From Evansella sp041820985 (lineage in GTDB: Bacteria > Bacillota > Bacilli > Bacillales > Salisediminibacteriaceae): 64,000 nucleotides of DNA. Location of the stretch: NCBI RefSeq assembly GCF_041820985.1, contig NZ_JBGUAU010000008.1:132183-196182 (forward strand), given 5' to 3'. Below are positions 46,037-54,739 of this stretch, piece after piece. Position numbers and translations under genes: made by a program. The notes under the pieces are model-generated. The model was not told where the DNA came from and searched no databases. It was given only the letters and a program-made list of their open reading frames with translations. Position 1 is the stretch's first letter. The number at the start of each line of letters is the position of its first letter.

Positions 46037-46314
46037 TTTTTTTTAGTATTTTCTTCTTATACCTATATAGGAATTCAAGCTTCATAAATTACAGCGAATG
46101 ATACTAACGTCATCAGGTCTTTCCAATCCAATCAATGTTAATTCCCCTCCTCAAAGTTGTCGTATTTCGCCAACGATTGTTCCTGAACAAACACTTATCC
46201 TTTTTTACCCAAATTGTAAAGAAAAAATGCTAAAATAAAATAATTGACAATAAAATAGCTATACTTCATTTATGGAAAATATGATATAACTAATAATTTT
46301 GAACGGTGAATAAA

Positions 46315-46464
46315 GTGAAACAATTAACTAGTGTATTTATTTCAATAATCCTCGGTAGTATTTCTTTTTATCAATACAACATCACGCAACATATGAGAAA
46401 AGAATTGCTGGCAGAGTTTATTGTTGCTCAACACATTACAAAGTATTATTACATAATGCGATAG
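46315..46464 (+). CDS. Possible small membrane peptide (49 residues)
   Basis: A GTG-initiated frame giving MKQLTSVFISIILGSISFYQ at the N-terminus, one hydrophobic segment after a Lys, then a polar tail ending in YYYIMR. The ribosome site is weak (ACGGTGAA). No family is recognised. It may be a real short gene, a decayed gene, or chance. Confidence 0.35.
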   Translation: MKQLTSVFISIILGSISFYQYNITQHMRKELLAEFIVAQHITKYYYIMR

Positions 46465-46637
46465 AAAACTATCAAAGTGGGAATGAAATAGGATTTCACA
46501 TACAATGATTATGTTCATCTTTTTTGCATTAATAACGAAAACTATGGAGTTATTTAAGTAGGTAAGAAGAGAAAAACATAGTATCATTATGATTGAAACA
46601 CCTAGTTATAATTCTGGTTATGGAAAGAGGACGTAAT

Positions 46638-47222
46638 ATGATAACTCTTTTTAATTTATTGATCTGGGTGTTAATTTTTATCGGTGTGATTATTTTTCTT
46701 ACGATTCTCTATATGATTGTAAGGGAATCTGAAAAAAAGTACATATTTTCCATTTTTCCAATTCTCATAGGTATCATTTTATTACTTGTTATTTTTTATC
46801 TTCCCGTTAAGTTAAAAATTGATTCTAACATACATTATAAGATTTCTGTTCATAATTATGGAGCTACATTTGAAATGGAGGATGAAGAAGAAGGGAAAAA
46901 ATTAATTGATATTTTAAATCGTCATACGTTAACAAGAAGTACGGAAAAAACGTTATTAACAGGCGATAGACATTATTCTAACGAAAGTATCTCAATTTCT
47001 GTATCGAGCGATGATGTACAGTATTTTTTTGTTTTTCTAAGAAAAGAGGCTACAGAATATTCATACGTTTTAACAATGGATGGCCAATATTATTCTATAA
47101 AAAATATTGAAAGTTTTATAGAAGAAATACTATCCTTTCTTTCCGAAGATCACCCCCCCACAGAAAAGGAATGTACTGAAGCGAGTGAAATACAAACCAA
47201 CAAAGTTGTTAGAACTATATAG
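46638..47222 (+). CDS. Hypothetical protein with two membrane helices
   Basis: A 194-residue protein of unknown function. Two transmembrane segments (about residues 3-28 and 36-58) are followed by a soluble domain of about 135 residues that looks outward-facing or cytoplasmic. ATG 46638 follows GAAAGAGG; ATG 46593 is also in frame. The last 15 or so codons (ending EIQTNKVVRTI) are encoded by a remnant of the family A dispersed repeat, so the original C-terminus may have been replaced. Confidence 0.6.
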   Translation: MITLFNLLIWVLIFIGVIIFLTILYMIVRESEKKYIFSIFPILIGIILLLVIFYLPVKLKIDSNIHYKISVHNYGATFEMEDEEEGKKLIDILNRHTLTRSTEKTLLTGDRHYSNESISISVSSDDVQYFFVFLRKEATEYSYVLTMDGQYYSIKNIESFIEEILSFLSEDHPPTEKECTEASEIQTNKVVRTI

Positions 47223-47258
47223 TTATGCACTCTAATAACACGATTTTCGAGGATAGAC
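47166..47258 (+). repeat. Family A dispersed repeat, remnant (copy 6)
   Basis: Only the right end is kept: GAAGCGAGTGAAATACAAACC, AACAAAGTTGTTAG and the terminal ATTTTCGAGGATAGAC. It overlaps the 3' end of the preceding gene. Confidence 0.65.
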
Positions 47259-47285
47259 AACAGAAAGAATCTCCTTCTGTTGTCT
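47255..47285. terminator. Perfect 11-bp hairpin between convergent genes
   Basis: AGACAACAGAA and TTCTGTTGTCT pair perfectly around a nine-base loop. The T-rich tail is poor on both strands, so it may be a weak bidirectional terminator. Confidence 0.5.
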
Positions 47286-47294
47286 ATTCTTTCG

Positions 47295-48728
47295 TTATAA
47301 AAACAATAATCCAAGAAACGTGGAAACAACTAACCCTATAATTACGGGGAAAAAACTCTTTCTAACTAAATCCATAACAGGTACTTTCGCAAAACCAGCG
47401 ACTGCAACAAGTGACGACCAGGCTATTAAGGTACCGCCACCAACCCAGATGGATCCCATTTGACCAATTGCAGCGAGTGTTGCTGGATCAACGCCAATAT
47501 TTGGTCCAATGGAGCCTGCTAACGAACCCACAAGAGGAAGCCCAGAAAACCCTGAACCGTCTAACCCAGTAATCATACCTATTAGCAGAATGCTGAATCC
47601 AGCAATAAATGGACTGTTTGGAATGCTTTGTTGTCCTGCTTGAACTAACTCAAATAGTAATGCAGGTGCACTATCTACGCTTGTTCCAAATATTTTTGCG
47701 GAGAGTTCGTCACTACCAACAAAGAAGAAGCCAGCAATGGGAATAACCGGACCCATTGCCTTAAATGCAAACAGGAATCCATCAACAATATATCCACTTA
47801 CATTGTTTAACGAGGAGCGGAAATCAGTGAAGCTCGCTGCAAATATAAGGAGTATCAAGGCTGTTCCTCCGATGAGAGCTGCACCTGAACCTCCTTCTAT
47901 ATCAGCAAAATTTGCTGAGAACTTTGATAGTAACATATAAACTACAATGACGAAAAAGGAAAGGGGAACTAATGCTGCAAAAATATACCTTCCTTTACTT
48001 GATGGCTTATTTTTTTCGGATACCTTTTGTGCTTCTTCAATACCATCGAATTTCATATTTTCCCATGCTTTTAAGTGTTGATCTGATGGTCGTTTTATTG
48101 TTTTTCGAATTAATAAATAAGCTAAAGTAATTGCTACTGTACCAGTAATAATAGAAAGTACAAACGCTTGATCCGCAACACGATCTGCGCTTATTCCTGC
48201 TGCTGTAGCACTAAGTGTTGGGGCAATTTGAATAATGTAATCAGAAGACAAGGCCATTCCTTGACCTGCAAGAGAGATGGCTATTGCTGCACCGATGGGA
48301 GGTAACCCAGCTCGAACAGCTACAGGTATAAGCAAAGCACCGACCAAAGGAACTGCAGGTGTTGGCCAGAAAAATAAGGATATAGCATAGGTGACAAAGA
48401 TAATTACCCAAAAGGAAATGTGACCATTTATCATTACTTTTTGAAAGGGCGTTATCATTTGCTCATCCGCGCCCATATCTTTTAAGGCATGTAGTAATGC
48501 TTTCATAACAGCAATGATAAGGAAGATATTAAATAACTCTCCAGCAGCTGTTAAACTTGCATTAAACATCGTTTGTAATCCAAAAATAAAGGAACCACTA
48601 TAAAATAAACCAACAAGAAAAGTCATCAAGATAGCAGGAACCACGACATTTTGGCGGAATAACATAGTAACAATTATTACTATTGTTCCGAGTAAATATA
48701 TCCAGTGCGTTGCAGTTAACTCCATCAT
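47295..48728 (-). CDS. Predicted multi-spanning permease
   Basis: A 477-residue, very hydrophobic protein with roughly 11-13 membrane segments. Re-entrant-loop-like glycine/serine/proline motifs (FFWPTPAVPLVGALLIPVAV, ISLAGQGMALSSDY, GMITGLDGSGFSGLPLVGS) occur once in each half, and a charged loop lies near residues 215-245. This two-fold layout is typical of the ion transporter superfamily (citrate, dicarboxylate and gluconate carriers). I cannot name a substrate. The start is ATG 48728 or 48725 behind AAAGGAG. It has its own strand orientation within the rnc-smc insertion. Confidence 0.75.
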   Translation of the reverse strand: MMELTATHWIYLLGTIVIIVTMLFRQNVVVPAILMTFLVGLFYSGSFIFGLQTMFNASLTAAGELFNIFLIIAVMKALLHALKDMGADEQMITPFQKVMINGHISFWVIIFVTYAISLFFWPTPAVPLVGALLIPVAVRAGLPPIGAAIAISLAGQGMALSSDYIIQIAPTLSATAAGISADRVADQAFVLSIITGTVAITLAYLLIRKTIKRPSDQHLKAWENMKFDGIEEAQKVSEKNKPSSKGRYIFAALVPLSFFVIVVYMLLSKFSANFADIEGGSGAALIGGTALILLIFAASFTDFRSSLNNVSGYIVDGFLFAFKAMGPVIPIAGFFFVGSDELSAKIFGTSVDSAPALLFELVQAGQQSIPNSPFIAGFSILLIGMITGLDGSGFSGLPLVGSLAGSIGPNIGVDPATLAAIGQMGSIWVGGGTLIAWSSLVAVAGFAKVPVMDLVRKSFFPVIIGLVVSTFLGLLFL

Positions 48729-48825
48729 CAAACTCCTTTCCTACACCAATACTAAAAAACCTTAGATACTATATGAAAAGTAATAGGCTTTGGTGTATAG
48801 ATTAGAAGGAGAACCAAACTTAAAA

Positions 48826-48868
48826 AAAGAGGGTCCAAAAGTTTTATTAACCTTTTAGAACCCTCTTG
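48826..48868 (-). terminator. Terminator after the UPF0435 gene (minus strand)
   Basis: Read on the minus strand, AAGAGGGTTCTAAAAGG pairs with CTTTTGGACCCTCTT (one bulge) and a T7 run follows. Confidence 0.85.
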
Positions 48869-48904
48869 TTAAAAGTTTTAATATGAAATTGTCATCATTT
48901 TCAC

Positions 48905-49129
48905 TTATTTATCCCGAAGATTCCCAAGTTCTGTTACTATAGCATCCATCTCACTAACACTGAAACGCTCTTTTTTTATCACCATTAAATAAAGCTCTTC
49001 TACGTCATCAAATCTCTCTAATGAGTAATACTCTGCTTTCATTGCTGCACCATTAACAATTTGAAGCTTCGTCTTTATTTCCTCAATCATCTGATTTAAA
49101 TTCTCTCTCGTTTTTTCCCTTATACTCAT
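48905..49129 (-). CDS. UPF0435 (DUF1128) family protein
   Basis: A 74-residue protein of the UPF0435 family, like B. subtilis YfkK: MIEEIKTKLQIVNGAAM, then LERFDDVEELYLMV and FSVSEMDAIVTELG. The function is unknown. ATG 49129 follows AAAGGAGTG on the minus strand; the in-frame GTG 49138 is part of that site. It lies between the permease and smc, transcribed away from smc. Confidence 0.85.
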   Translation of the reverse strand: MSIREKTRENLNQMIEEIKTKLQIVNGAAMKAEYYSLERFDDVEELYLMVIKKERFSVSEMDAIVTELGNLRDK

Positions 49130-49346
49130 CTTGAGCACTCCTTTACTTTACATAATATGTAGAACACATGTGGTCATCGTCAAAAATAATAAACCAGCAT
49201 TTTCTTTTATTGTAACATGCTCTATGAAAAAGACTAGTATGTAGAAGAATCCGTTTATCGTATAGCTCTATTATGGTAAAATATATTAGTTAAAGAATTA
49301 CTACACATTGGTAGTAAAATGAGAACGTAGATAGAGGTGAATGGCA

Positions 49347-52300
49347 TTGTTCCTTAAACGACTGGACCTCGTTGGTTTCAAATCCTTTGCTGACAGGCTT
49401 TCCATTGATTTTGTTAAAGGTGTAACCGCCGTAGTAGGACCGAATGGTAGTGGAAAAAGTAATATTTCTGATTCTATTAGGTGGGTTCTTGGTGAACAAT
49501 CAGCAAAAAATCTCCGTGGAGCCAAAATGGAGGATGTCATTTTTTCGGGAAGTGACAGTAGAAAGCCACTAAACATGGCAGAAATTACTCTTGTACTTGA
49601 TAATGAAGACAATCACTTCTCTATTGATTATAGTGAGGTGGCGGTAACTCGTCGTGTTTATCGTTCAGGTGAAAGTGAATACTTAATTAATAAGCAACCT
49701 TGTCGATTGAAAGATATCATAGAACTATTTATGGACTCAGGTTTGGGAAAAGAAGCTTTTTCAATTATTGGACAAGGACGAGTAGAAGAAATATTAAGTA
49801 GTAAATCAGAAGAACGTCGAATGATTTTTGAAGAGGCTGCAGGCGTTTTAAAATATAAAAATAGAAAAATTAAATCAGAAAGAAAACTGAATGATACGCA
49901 AGATAATTTAAATCGAGTAAAAGACATTATCCATGAATTAGAATCTCAAGTTGAACCTTTACGAGAACAAGCTTCTATTGCGAAAGAATTCATAGAAAAA
50001 ACAGCGGAATTGAAAGAAGTAGAAGTGGGTGTTTTAGTAAAAGAGATCGAACAATTGCACGAAACGTGGGAAAATGAAAAACAAAAACTAGAATCATTAC
50101 AAGACAAAGAAAGTGGTATTACAGCTACTGTTAAACAATATGAAGCGAACATTGAAAAATATCGTTCGGACATGCAAGCAATAGATGAGTCTATTAATGA
50201 CTTACAAGATATCTTGTTAGCAACAAGTGAAGAATTAGAAAAACAGGAAGGACAAAAAGAAGTATGGAAGGAACGTAAAAAGAATTTTGCTCAGCATCGC
50301 GAACAATTTATAGAAGAATTATCGGAACTAGCATCCCGAAAAGAGAGACTTCAGATAGAGATTCAAACTCAAGAGGAACAACTTAATCTGTATAAAGAGA
50401 AAGTGAAACAAACACGTATTACCTTGGAATTAAATGAAAAGAAACTACAATCCTTGGAGCAAAATACGGTAGAGCGACTTGAGCACTTGAAGGCTGAGTA
50501 TATCGAAGTATTAAATAAAAAATCATCTTATAAAAATGAACTACGATATATCCAAGAACAGCTACAGAAACAGCAGGAGAAACATACGAGAGTGGAACGA
50601 GATAACGGAGACCTTCTCCAAAATCGTGAAGAAATAAATCAAAGCTTACAAAGTGCTTTGAAAGAATGGGAAATGCAACAAGAAGTTTTACAAGAGAAAT
50701 TGACATTATATAAAGAAAAAAGGGCTACCTTTGAAAGAAAAGAAATAGAGTATGAAAAAAAAGAAAAATTATTATACGAGGCAATTAGACATGTTCAGCA
50801 ATTGAAATCTCGTAAAGAGGTTATTGAAGAAATGCAAAATGATTACTCCGGTTTTTTCCAAGGAGTAAAGGAAATTTTAAAGGAACGAGATCGCCAGTTT
50901 ACAGGTGTTAAAGGAGCAGTTGCAGAATTATTAAAAATATCTTCTGAGCATCAAGTTGCCATTGATATCGCATTAGGTGCTGCTCAACAACATGTTGTTG
51001 TTGAAAATGAAATGACGGGAAGAAAAGGTATTGAATTCCTAAAGCAACGTCGCTTAGGACGTGCTACCTTCTTACCGGTGGACGTCATAAAGCCAAGGAA
51101 TATTCAAGGGCAAGATTTGTACGAAGCAAAACAACAGCAAGGCTTTATAGGGGTAGCGAAAGATCTAGTGACCTTTGAAAAACAATATGACAATATTTTT
51201 GGGCACTTATTAGGTAACATTATTATTGCAACAGATATGAAAGCTGCTAATAGTATTGCGCGGTCCGTCCGTTATCGGTTCCGAATTGTAACCCTTGAGG
51301 GGGATGTTATTAATCCAGGGGGGGCAATGACAGGAGGAAGTATTAAGCAAAAACAGAGTCAGATATTAGGTAGGCAGCAGGAATTAGAGCGTGTGACAGA
51401 AAAGCTAGACCAATTAGAACAAGATACGGATAACCTTCAAGGAAATGTTGCGAACATAAAAGAGGAATTGGGCAATTTACAATCTGATATGAAGAAATTA
51501 CAGCTTGAAGGGGAAGCTGTAAGAGAAGAAGAACAACAGAAAAAACAACTAGTAAAAGAACTAGAGCTTTCTGAGAAAAATGTAAATGAACGCTTAAAAA
51601 TCTATGATTTAGAAAAGAATGAGTTTGAGGAAGAGGTTCAAGAAAAGAAAGATAGAATGAGTTTGTTATCTCAGAAAATGGAACAAAGTGATTATACGAT
51701 TGAGTCGTTAAAAGACGAAATTAACGAGTTATCTAAACGTCAGGAAGATGAAAAAACGACAAAAGAAACATTGTCCAGAGAGATTACTGAGTTAAAAATA
51801 AGGCTTGCGAAAGAGGAAGAACAACTACATTACACGAATGAAGCCTACAAACGTCTTAAGGATTCACTTGAGCAAACAGCCTCAACATTATCTATAAAGG
51901 AGAAGGAGTTTATTACATTAGAAAGGGACATGTCTTCTCAATCAGAAAGCGCTGATTCCCTAGAAGATGTGATTGAACAGAGACGAGCTGAAAAAGATCG
52001 AACGATACAGCTTATTTCCAAGCGAAGATCAGAACGCTTATCTATCCAACAGGAGCATGATGATACAGAGAATGAATTAAAAGAGCATAAAAGACAGCTC
52101 AAATTCACTTCTACAACGATGCATGAAACAGAAGTTCGTGTAAATCGACTTGATGTTGAACTGGACAATAGACTCAATAAACTAGAAGGTGAATATGAGC
52201 TTTCTTACGAAGGTGCAAAAAATAATTATCCTCTTGAATTAGAATTGAGTGAAGCGAAAAAGAAAGTAAAACTCATCAAAATGTCAATAGAGGAGCTTGG

Positions 52301-52916
52301 AACAGTAAACGTAGGTGCTATTGAAGAATATGATCGTGTGAAAGAGCGGTATGAATTCCTTTTAGAACAAAAAGAAGATTTAGAGGAAGCAAAAGAAACT
52401 CTTCACCAGGTTATCTCAGAAATGGATAATGAAATGACAAAACGTTTTAAAGAAACGTTTGACCAAATTCAAGAGCATTTCCACCTTGTTTTTAAAGAAT
52501 TGTTTGGTGGAGGACAAGCTGATTTATTGTTATCTCAACCAGAGGATCTATTAAATACTGGGGTAGATATTATTGCGCAGCCTCCTGGAAAGAAACTTCA
52601 ACATCTAGCCCTTCTTTCAGGGGGAGAGAGAGCATTAACTGCGATTGCGTTGTTATTTGCTATTTTAAAGGTTCGCCCTGTTCCATTTTGTGTACTAGAT
52701 GAAGTAGAAGCTGCCCTTGATGATGCGAATGTGGTAAGGTTTGCACAATACTTAAAAGACTTTAGTAACGAAACGCAATTTATTGTAGTTACCCACCGCA
52801 AAGGAACGATGGAAGAGGCGGATGTTCTTTATGGAGTGACGATGCAAGAGTCGGGTGTTTCGAAGTTAATGAGTGTTCGATTAGAAGAAAGTGAAGAATT
52901 AGTTGGTGCTAGATAA
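49347..52916 (+). CDS. smc: Chromosome segregation ATPase SMC
   Basis: A 1189-residue condensin. The N-terminal head has GPNGSGKSN (Walker A), two long coiled coils enclose a hinge (about residues 510-665, with GAVAELLKIS and PGGAMTGGSIKQ), and the C-terminal head has LSGGERAL and PFCVLDEVEAALD. I place the start at TTG 49347, six bases after AGAGGTGA. This gives MFLKRLD, the exact N-terminus of B. subtilis SMC. The ATG at 49341 directly abuts the ribosome site. ftsY follows after 23 bases. Confidence 0.96.
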   Translation: MFLKRLDLVGFKSFADRLSIDFVKGVTAVVGPNGSGKSNISDSIRWVLGEQSAKNLRGAKMEDVIFSGSDSRKPLNMAEITLVLDNEDNHFSIDYSEVAVTRRVYRSGESEYLINKQPCRLKDIIELFMDSGLGKEAFSIIGQGRVEEILSSKSEERRMIFEEAAGVLKYKNRKIKSERKLNDTQDNLNRVKDIIHELESQVEPLREQASIAKEFIEKTAELKEVEVGVLVKEIEQLHETWENEKQKLESLQDKESGITATVKQYEANIEKYRSDMQAIDESINDLQDILLATSEELEKQEGQKEVWKERKKNFAQHREQFIEELSELASRKERLQIEIQTQEEQLNLYKEKVKQTRITLELNEKKLQSLEQNTVERLEHLKAEYIEVLNKKSSYKNELRYIQEQLQKQQEKHTRVERDNGDLLQNREEINQSLQSALKEWEMQQEVLQEKLTLYKEKRATFERKEIEYEKKEKLLYEAIRHVQQLKSRKEVIEEMQNDYSGFFQGVKEILKERDRQFTGVKGAVAELLKISSEHQVAIDIALGAAQQHVVVENEMTGRKGIEFLKQRRLGRATFLPVDVIKPRNIQGQDLYEAKQQQGFIGVAKDLVTFEKQYDNIFGHLLGNIIIATDMKAANSIARSVRYRFRIVTLEGDVINPGGAMTGGSIKQKQSQILGRQQELERVTEKLDQLEQDTDNLQGNVANIKEELGNLQSDMKKLQLEGEAVREEEQQKKQLVKELELSEKNVNERLKIYDLEKNEFEEEVQEKKDRMSLLSQKMEQSDYTIESLKDEINELSKRQEDEKTTKETLSREITELKIRLAKEEEQLHYTNEAYKRLKDSLEQTASTLSIKEKEFITLERDMSSQSESADSLEDVIEQRRAEKDRTIQLISKRRSERLSIQQEHDDTENELKEHKRQLKFTSTTMHETEVRVNRLDVELDNRLNKLEGEYELSYEGAKNNYPLELELSEAKKKVKLIKMSIEELGTVNVGAIEEYDRVKERYEFLLEQKEDLEEAKETLHQVISEMDNEMTKRFKETFDQIQEHFHLVFKELFGGGQADLLLSQPEDLLNTGVDIIAQPPGKKLQHLALLSGGERALTAIALLFAILKVRPVPFCVLDEVEAALDDANVVRFAQYLKDFSNETQFIVVTHRKGTMEEADVLYGVTMQESGVSKLMSVRLEESEELVGAR

Positions 52917-52939
52917 ATTGAACAATGGAGGAAATATCA

Positions 52940-53938
52940 ATGAGCTTTTTTAAGAAACTGAAAGAAAAAATTACAAATCAAACAGATAGTGTAACAGAAA
53001 AGTTTAAAGATGGTTTGACGAAAACACGTGACTCCTTTGTTGGAAAAATGAATGACCTCGTAAAAAATTATCGAAAAGTGGACGAAGAGTTTTTCGAAGA
53101 GTTGGAGGATATTTTAATTTCTGCTGATGTAGGTGTTCATACTGTTATGGACTTAATCGATGAGCTTAAAGATGAAGCTCGTACGAGAAATATTAGCGAG
53201 GCAATTGATATCCAACCAGTTATTTCTGAAAAGTTAGCAGAGCTTCTTCAAAAATCAGAAGAAGAGACAAAGCTAAACATGCAGACGGATGGACTTACTG
53301 TGATTCTTTTCGTAGGTGTAAATGGGGTTGGAAAAACAACGACAATTGGAAAACTTGCACACAAATTTAGGCAAGAAGGGAAAAATGTGTTATTAGCAGC
53401 AGGAGACACATTCCGTGCGGGGGCTATTGAACAATTAGAAGTATGGGGAGAGCGTGTTGGTGTGGATGTAATAAAACAACAAGCAGGATCAGATCCAGCC
53501 GCTGTAATGTTTGATGCTATACAAGCAGCTAAATCCCGCCAGGCAGATGTGTTGTTATGCGATACTGCTGGAAGGTTGCAAAATAAAGTAAACTTAATGA
53601 AAGAGCTTGAAAAGGTGAAAAAGGTTATTACTCGTGAGATACCTGATGCACCGCATGAAGTGTTGTTAGTATTGGACGCTACAACAGGTCAAAATGCCAT
53701 GAGCCAAGCGAAAACATTTGGGGAAGCAACAGATGTTTCTGGGATCGTGTTAACGAAGCTTGATGGTACCGCAAAAGGCGGGATTGTACTAGCCATTCGT
53801 CATGAGTTAGATATACCAGTTAAGTTCGTAGGACTAGGAGAAGGTATGGACGATTTACAAGAATTCCACGCAGACCAATACGTACACGGCTTATTCTCAG
53901 ATATACTGGAAAAAGCAGAAGAAGCAGCAGAACAATAA
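52940..53938 (+). CDS. ftsY: Signal recognition particle receptor FtsY
   Basis: A 332-residue SRP receptor GTPase with a short charged N-terminal membrane-associating region, an NG domain with GVNGVGKTTTIGKLA, the DTAGRLQNK motif and TKLDGTAKGG. ATG 52940 follows TGGAGGAAAT. The last 120 bases are poor in T like the rnc 3' end. A family A repeat starts right after the stop, between it and ylxM. Confidence 0.96.
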   Translation: MSFFKKLKEKITNQTDSVTEKFKDGLTKTRDSFVGKMNDLVKNYRKVDEEFFEELEDILISADVGVHTVMDLIDELKDEARTRNISEAIDIQPVISEKLAELLQKSEEETKLNMQTDGLTVILFVGVNGVGKTTTIGKLAHKFRQEGKNVLLAAGDTFRAGAIEQLEVWGERVGVDVIKQQAGSDPAAVMFDAIQAAKSRQADVLLCDTAGRLQNKVNLMKELEKVKKVITREIPDAPHEVLLVLDATTGQNAMSQAKTFGEATDVSGIVLTKLDGTAKGGIVLAIRHELDIPVKFVGLGEGMDDLQEFHADQYVHGLFSDILEKAEEAAEQ

Positions 53939-53947
53939 ATGATTTAA

Positions 53948-54225
53948 GGACGCATGAAATTTGCACCATGGCGAATGAAAATACGTCATCAAGTAGTTTA
54001 GAACTATCCACTTTATATGGAATGAGTGGAAGCCCATGAGACTCCTGTGGGGTGCAGAGCAGAGGCGAGACTTCGGAGCGACGAAGGAGCGTAGAAGGCT
54101 CGGCAGATCCCCTAGGAAAGCGAATGGGCTGAAACGAATGGAATAAGAGCCCGCAAAGTTAGTATTCAATATAAGTTTAGGGGTCCAGTTATGATCATGT
54201 ATTTTCAGGCTAGATTCCATGTAAG
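53948..54225 (+). repeat. Family A dispersed repeat, copy 7
   Basis: About 280 bp with GCATGAAATTTGCACCATGG, GAATGAAAATACGT, GACTCCTGTGGGG, AGAGGCGAGAC, CTCGGCAGATCCCC, GAATGGGCTGAAACGAATGG and the end GTATTTTCAGG. An inner GAGCGACGAAGGAGC segment could form a hairpin. The remaining 170 bases to ylxM hold only AT-rich sequence with a possible promoter; no gene. Confidence 0.84.
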
Positions 54226-54398
54226 TAAATAACTACAATTGAGGAAAGATTGACTTACTAGATAAAAATACTTTCCATTTTAGACGGAAAATAAATCAAT
54301 AAAATTTAATGAGTCAAGGTAAAAAACTTGACAGTCTTCCTTCTGTCTTATATGATAACTAGTGTAAAGCAAAACACCTTAACAAGGCGGTGTGATTT

Positions 54399-54728
54399 TT
54401 GATTGAAAAAACAATCCGCATGAACTATTTGTACGATTTTTATCAAATGCTTCTTACAGATAAGCAAAATCAATATATGACGATGTATTATCTAGATGAT
54501 TGGTCATTAGGTGAGATCGCAGAACATTTTACTGTTAGCCGACAGGCGGTCTACGATAATATTCGTCGTACAGAAGCTTTGTTAGAGGAATATGAAAATA
54601 AGTTGATGCTTTTACAACGGTATGAGGAGCGACAGTCTTTGCTTCAACGACTGAAGTTAATTATACAGGATAAAGGAAGTCCCGATACTATGATCGAGAT
54701 TATTGATGAGCTCGAGAAGCTGGAATAG
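54399..54728 (+). CDS. ylxM: SRP-associated DNA-binding-like protein YlxM
   Basis: A 109-residue helix-turn-helix protein of the UPF0122/YlxM family that accompanies ffh in Firmicutes and modulates SRP GTPase in Streptococcus. The core YYLDDWSLGEIAEHFTVSRQ is the HTH. TTG 54399 gives MIEKTIRMNYLYDFYQ, matching the family, and lies eight bases after GGCGG; ATG 54420 would remove the first seven residues. Eleven bases separate it from ffh. Confidence 0.92.
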   Translation: MIEKTIRMNYLYDFYQMLLTDKQNQYMTMYYLDDWSLGEIAEHFTVSRQAVYDNIRRTEALLEEYENKLMLLQRYEERQSLLQRLKLIIQDKGSPDTMIEIIDELEKLE

Positions 54729-54739
54729 GGGGCAAATAA

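Noticed and set aside
46315..46590. Clear pseudogene between the two small membrane protein genes
   Set aside because: A short 49-codon frame exists, but I cannot recognise a parent family or frameshifted continuation.
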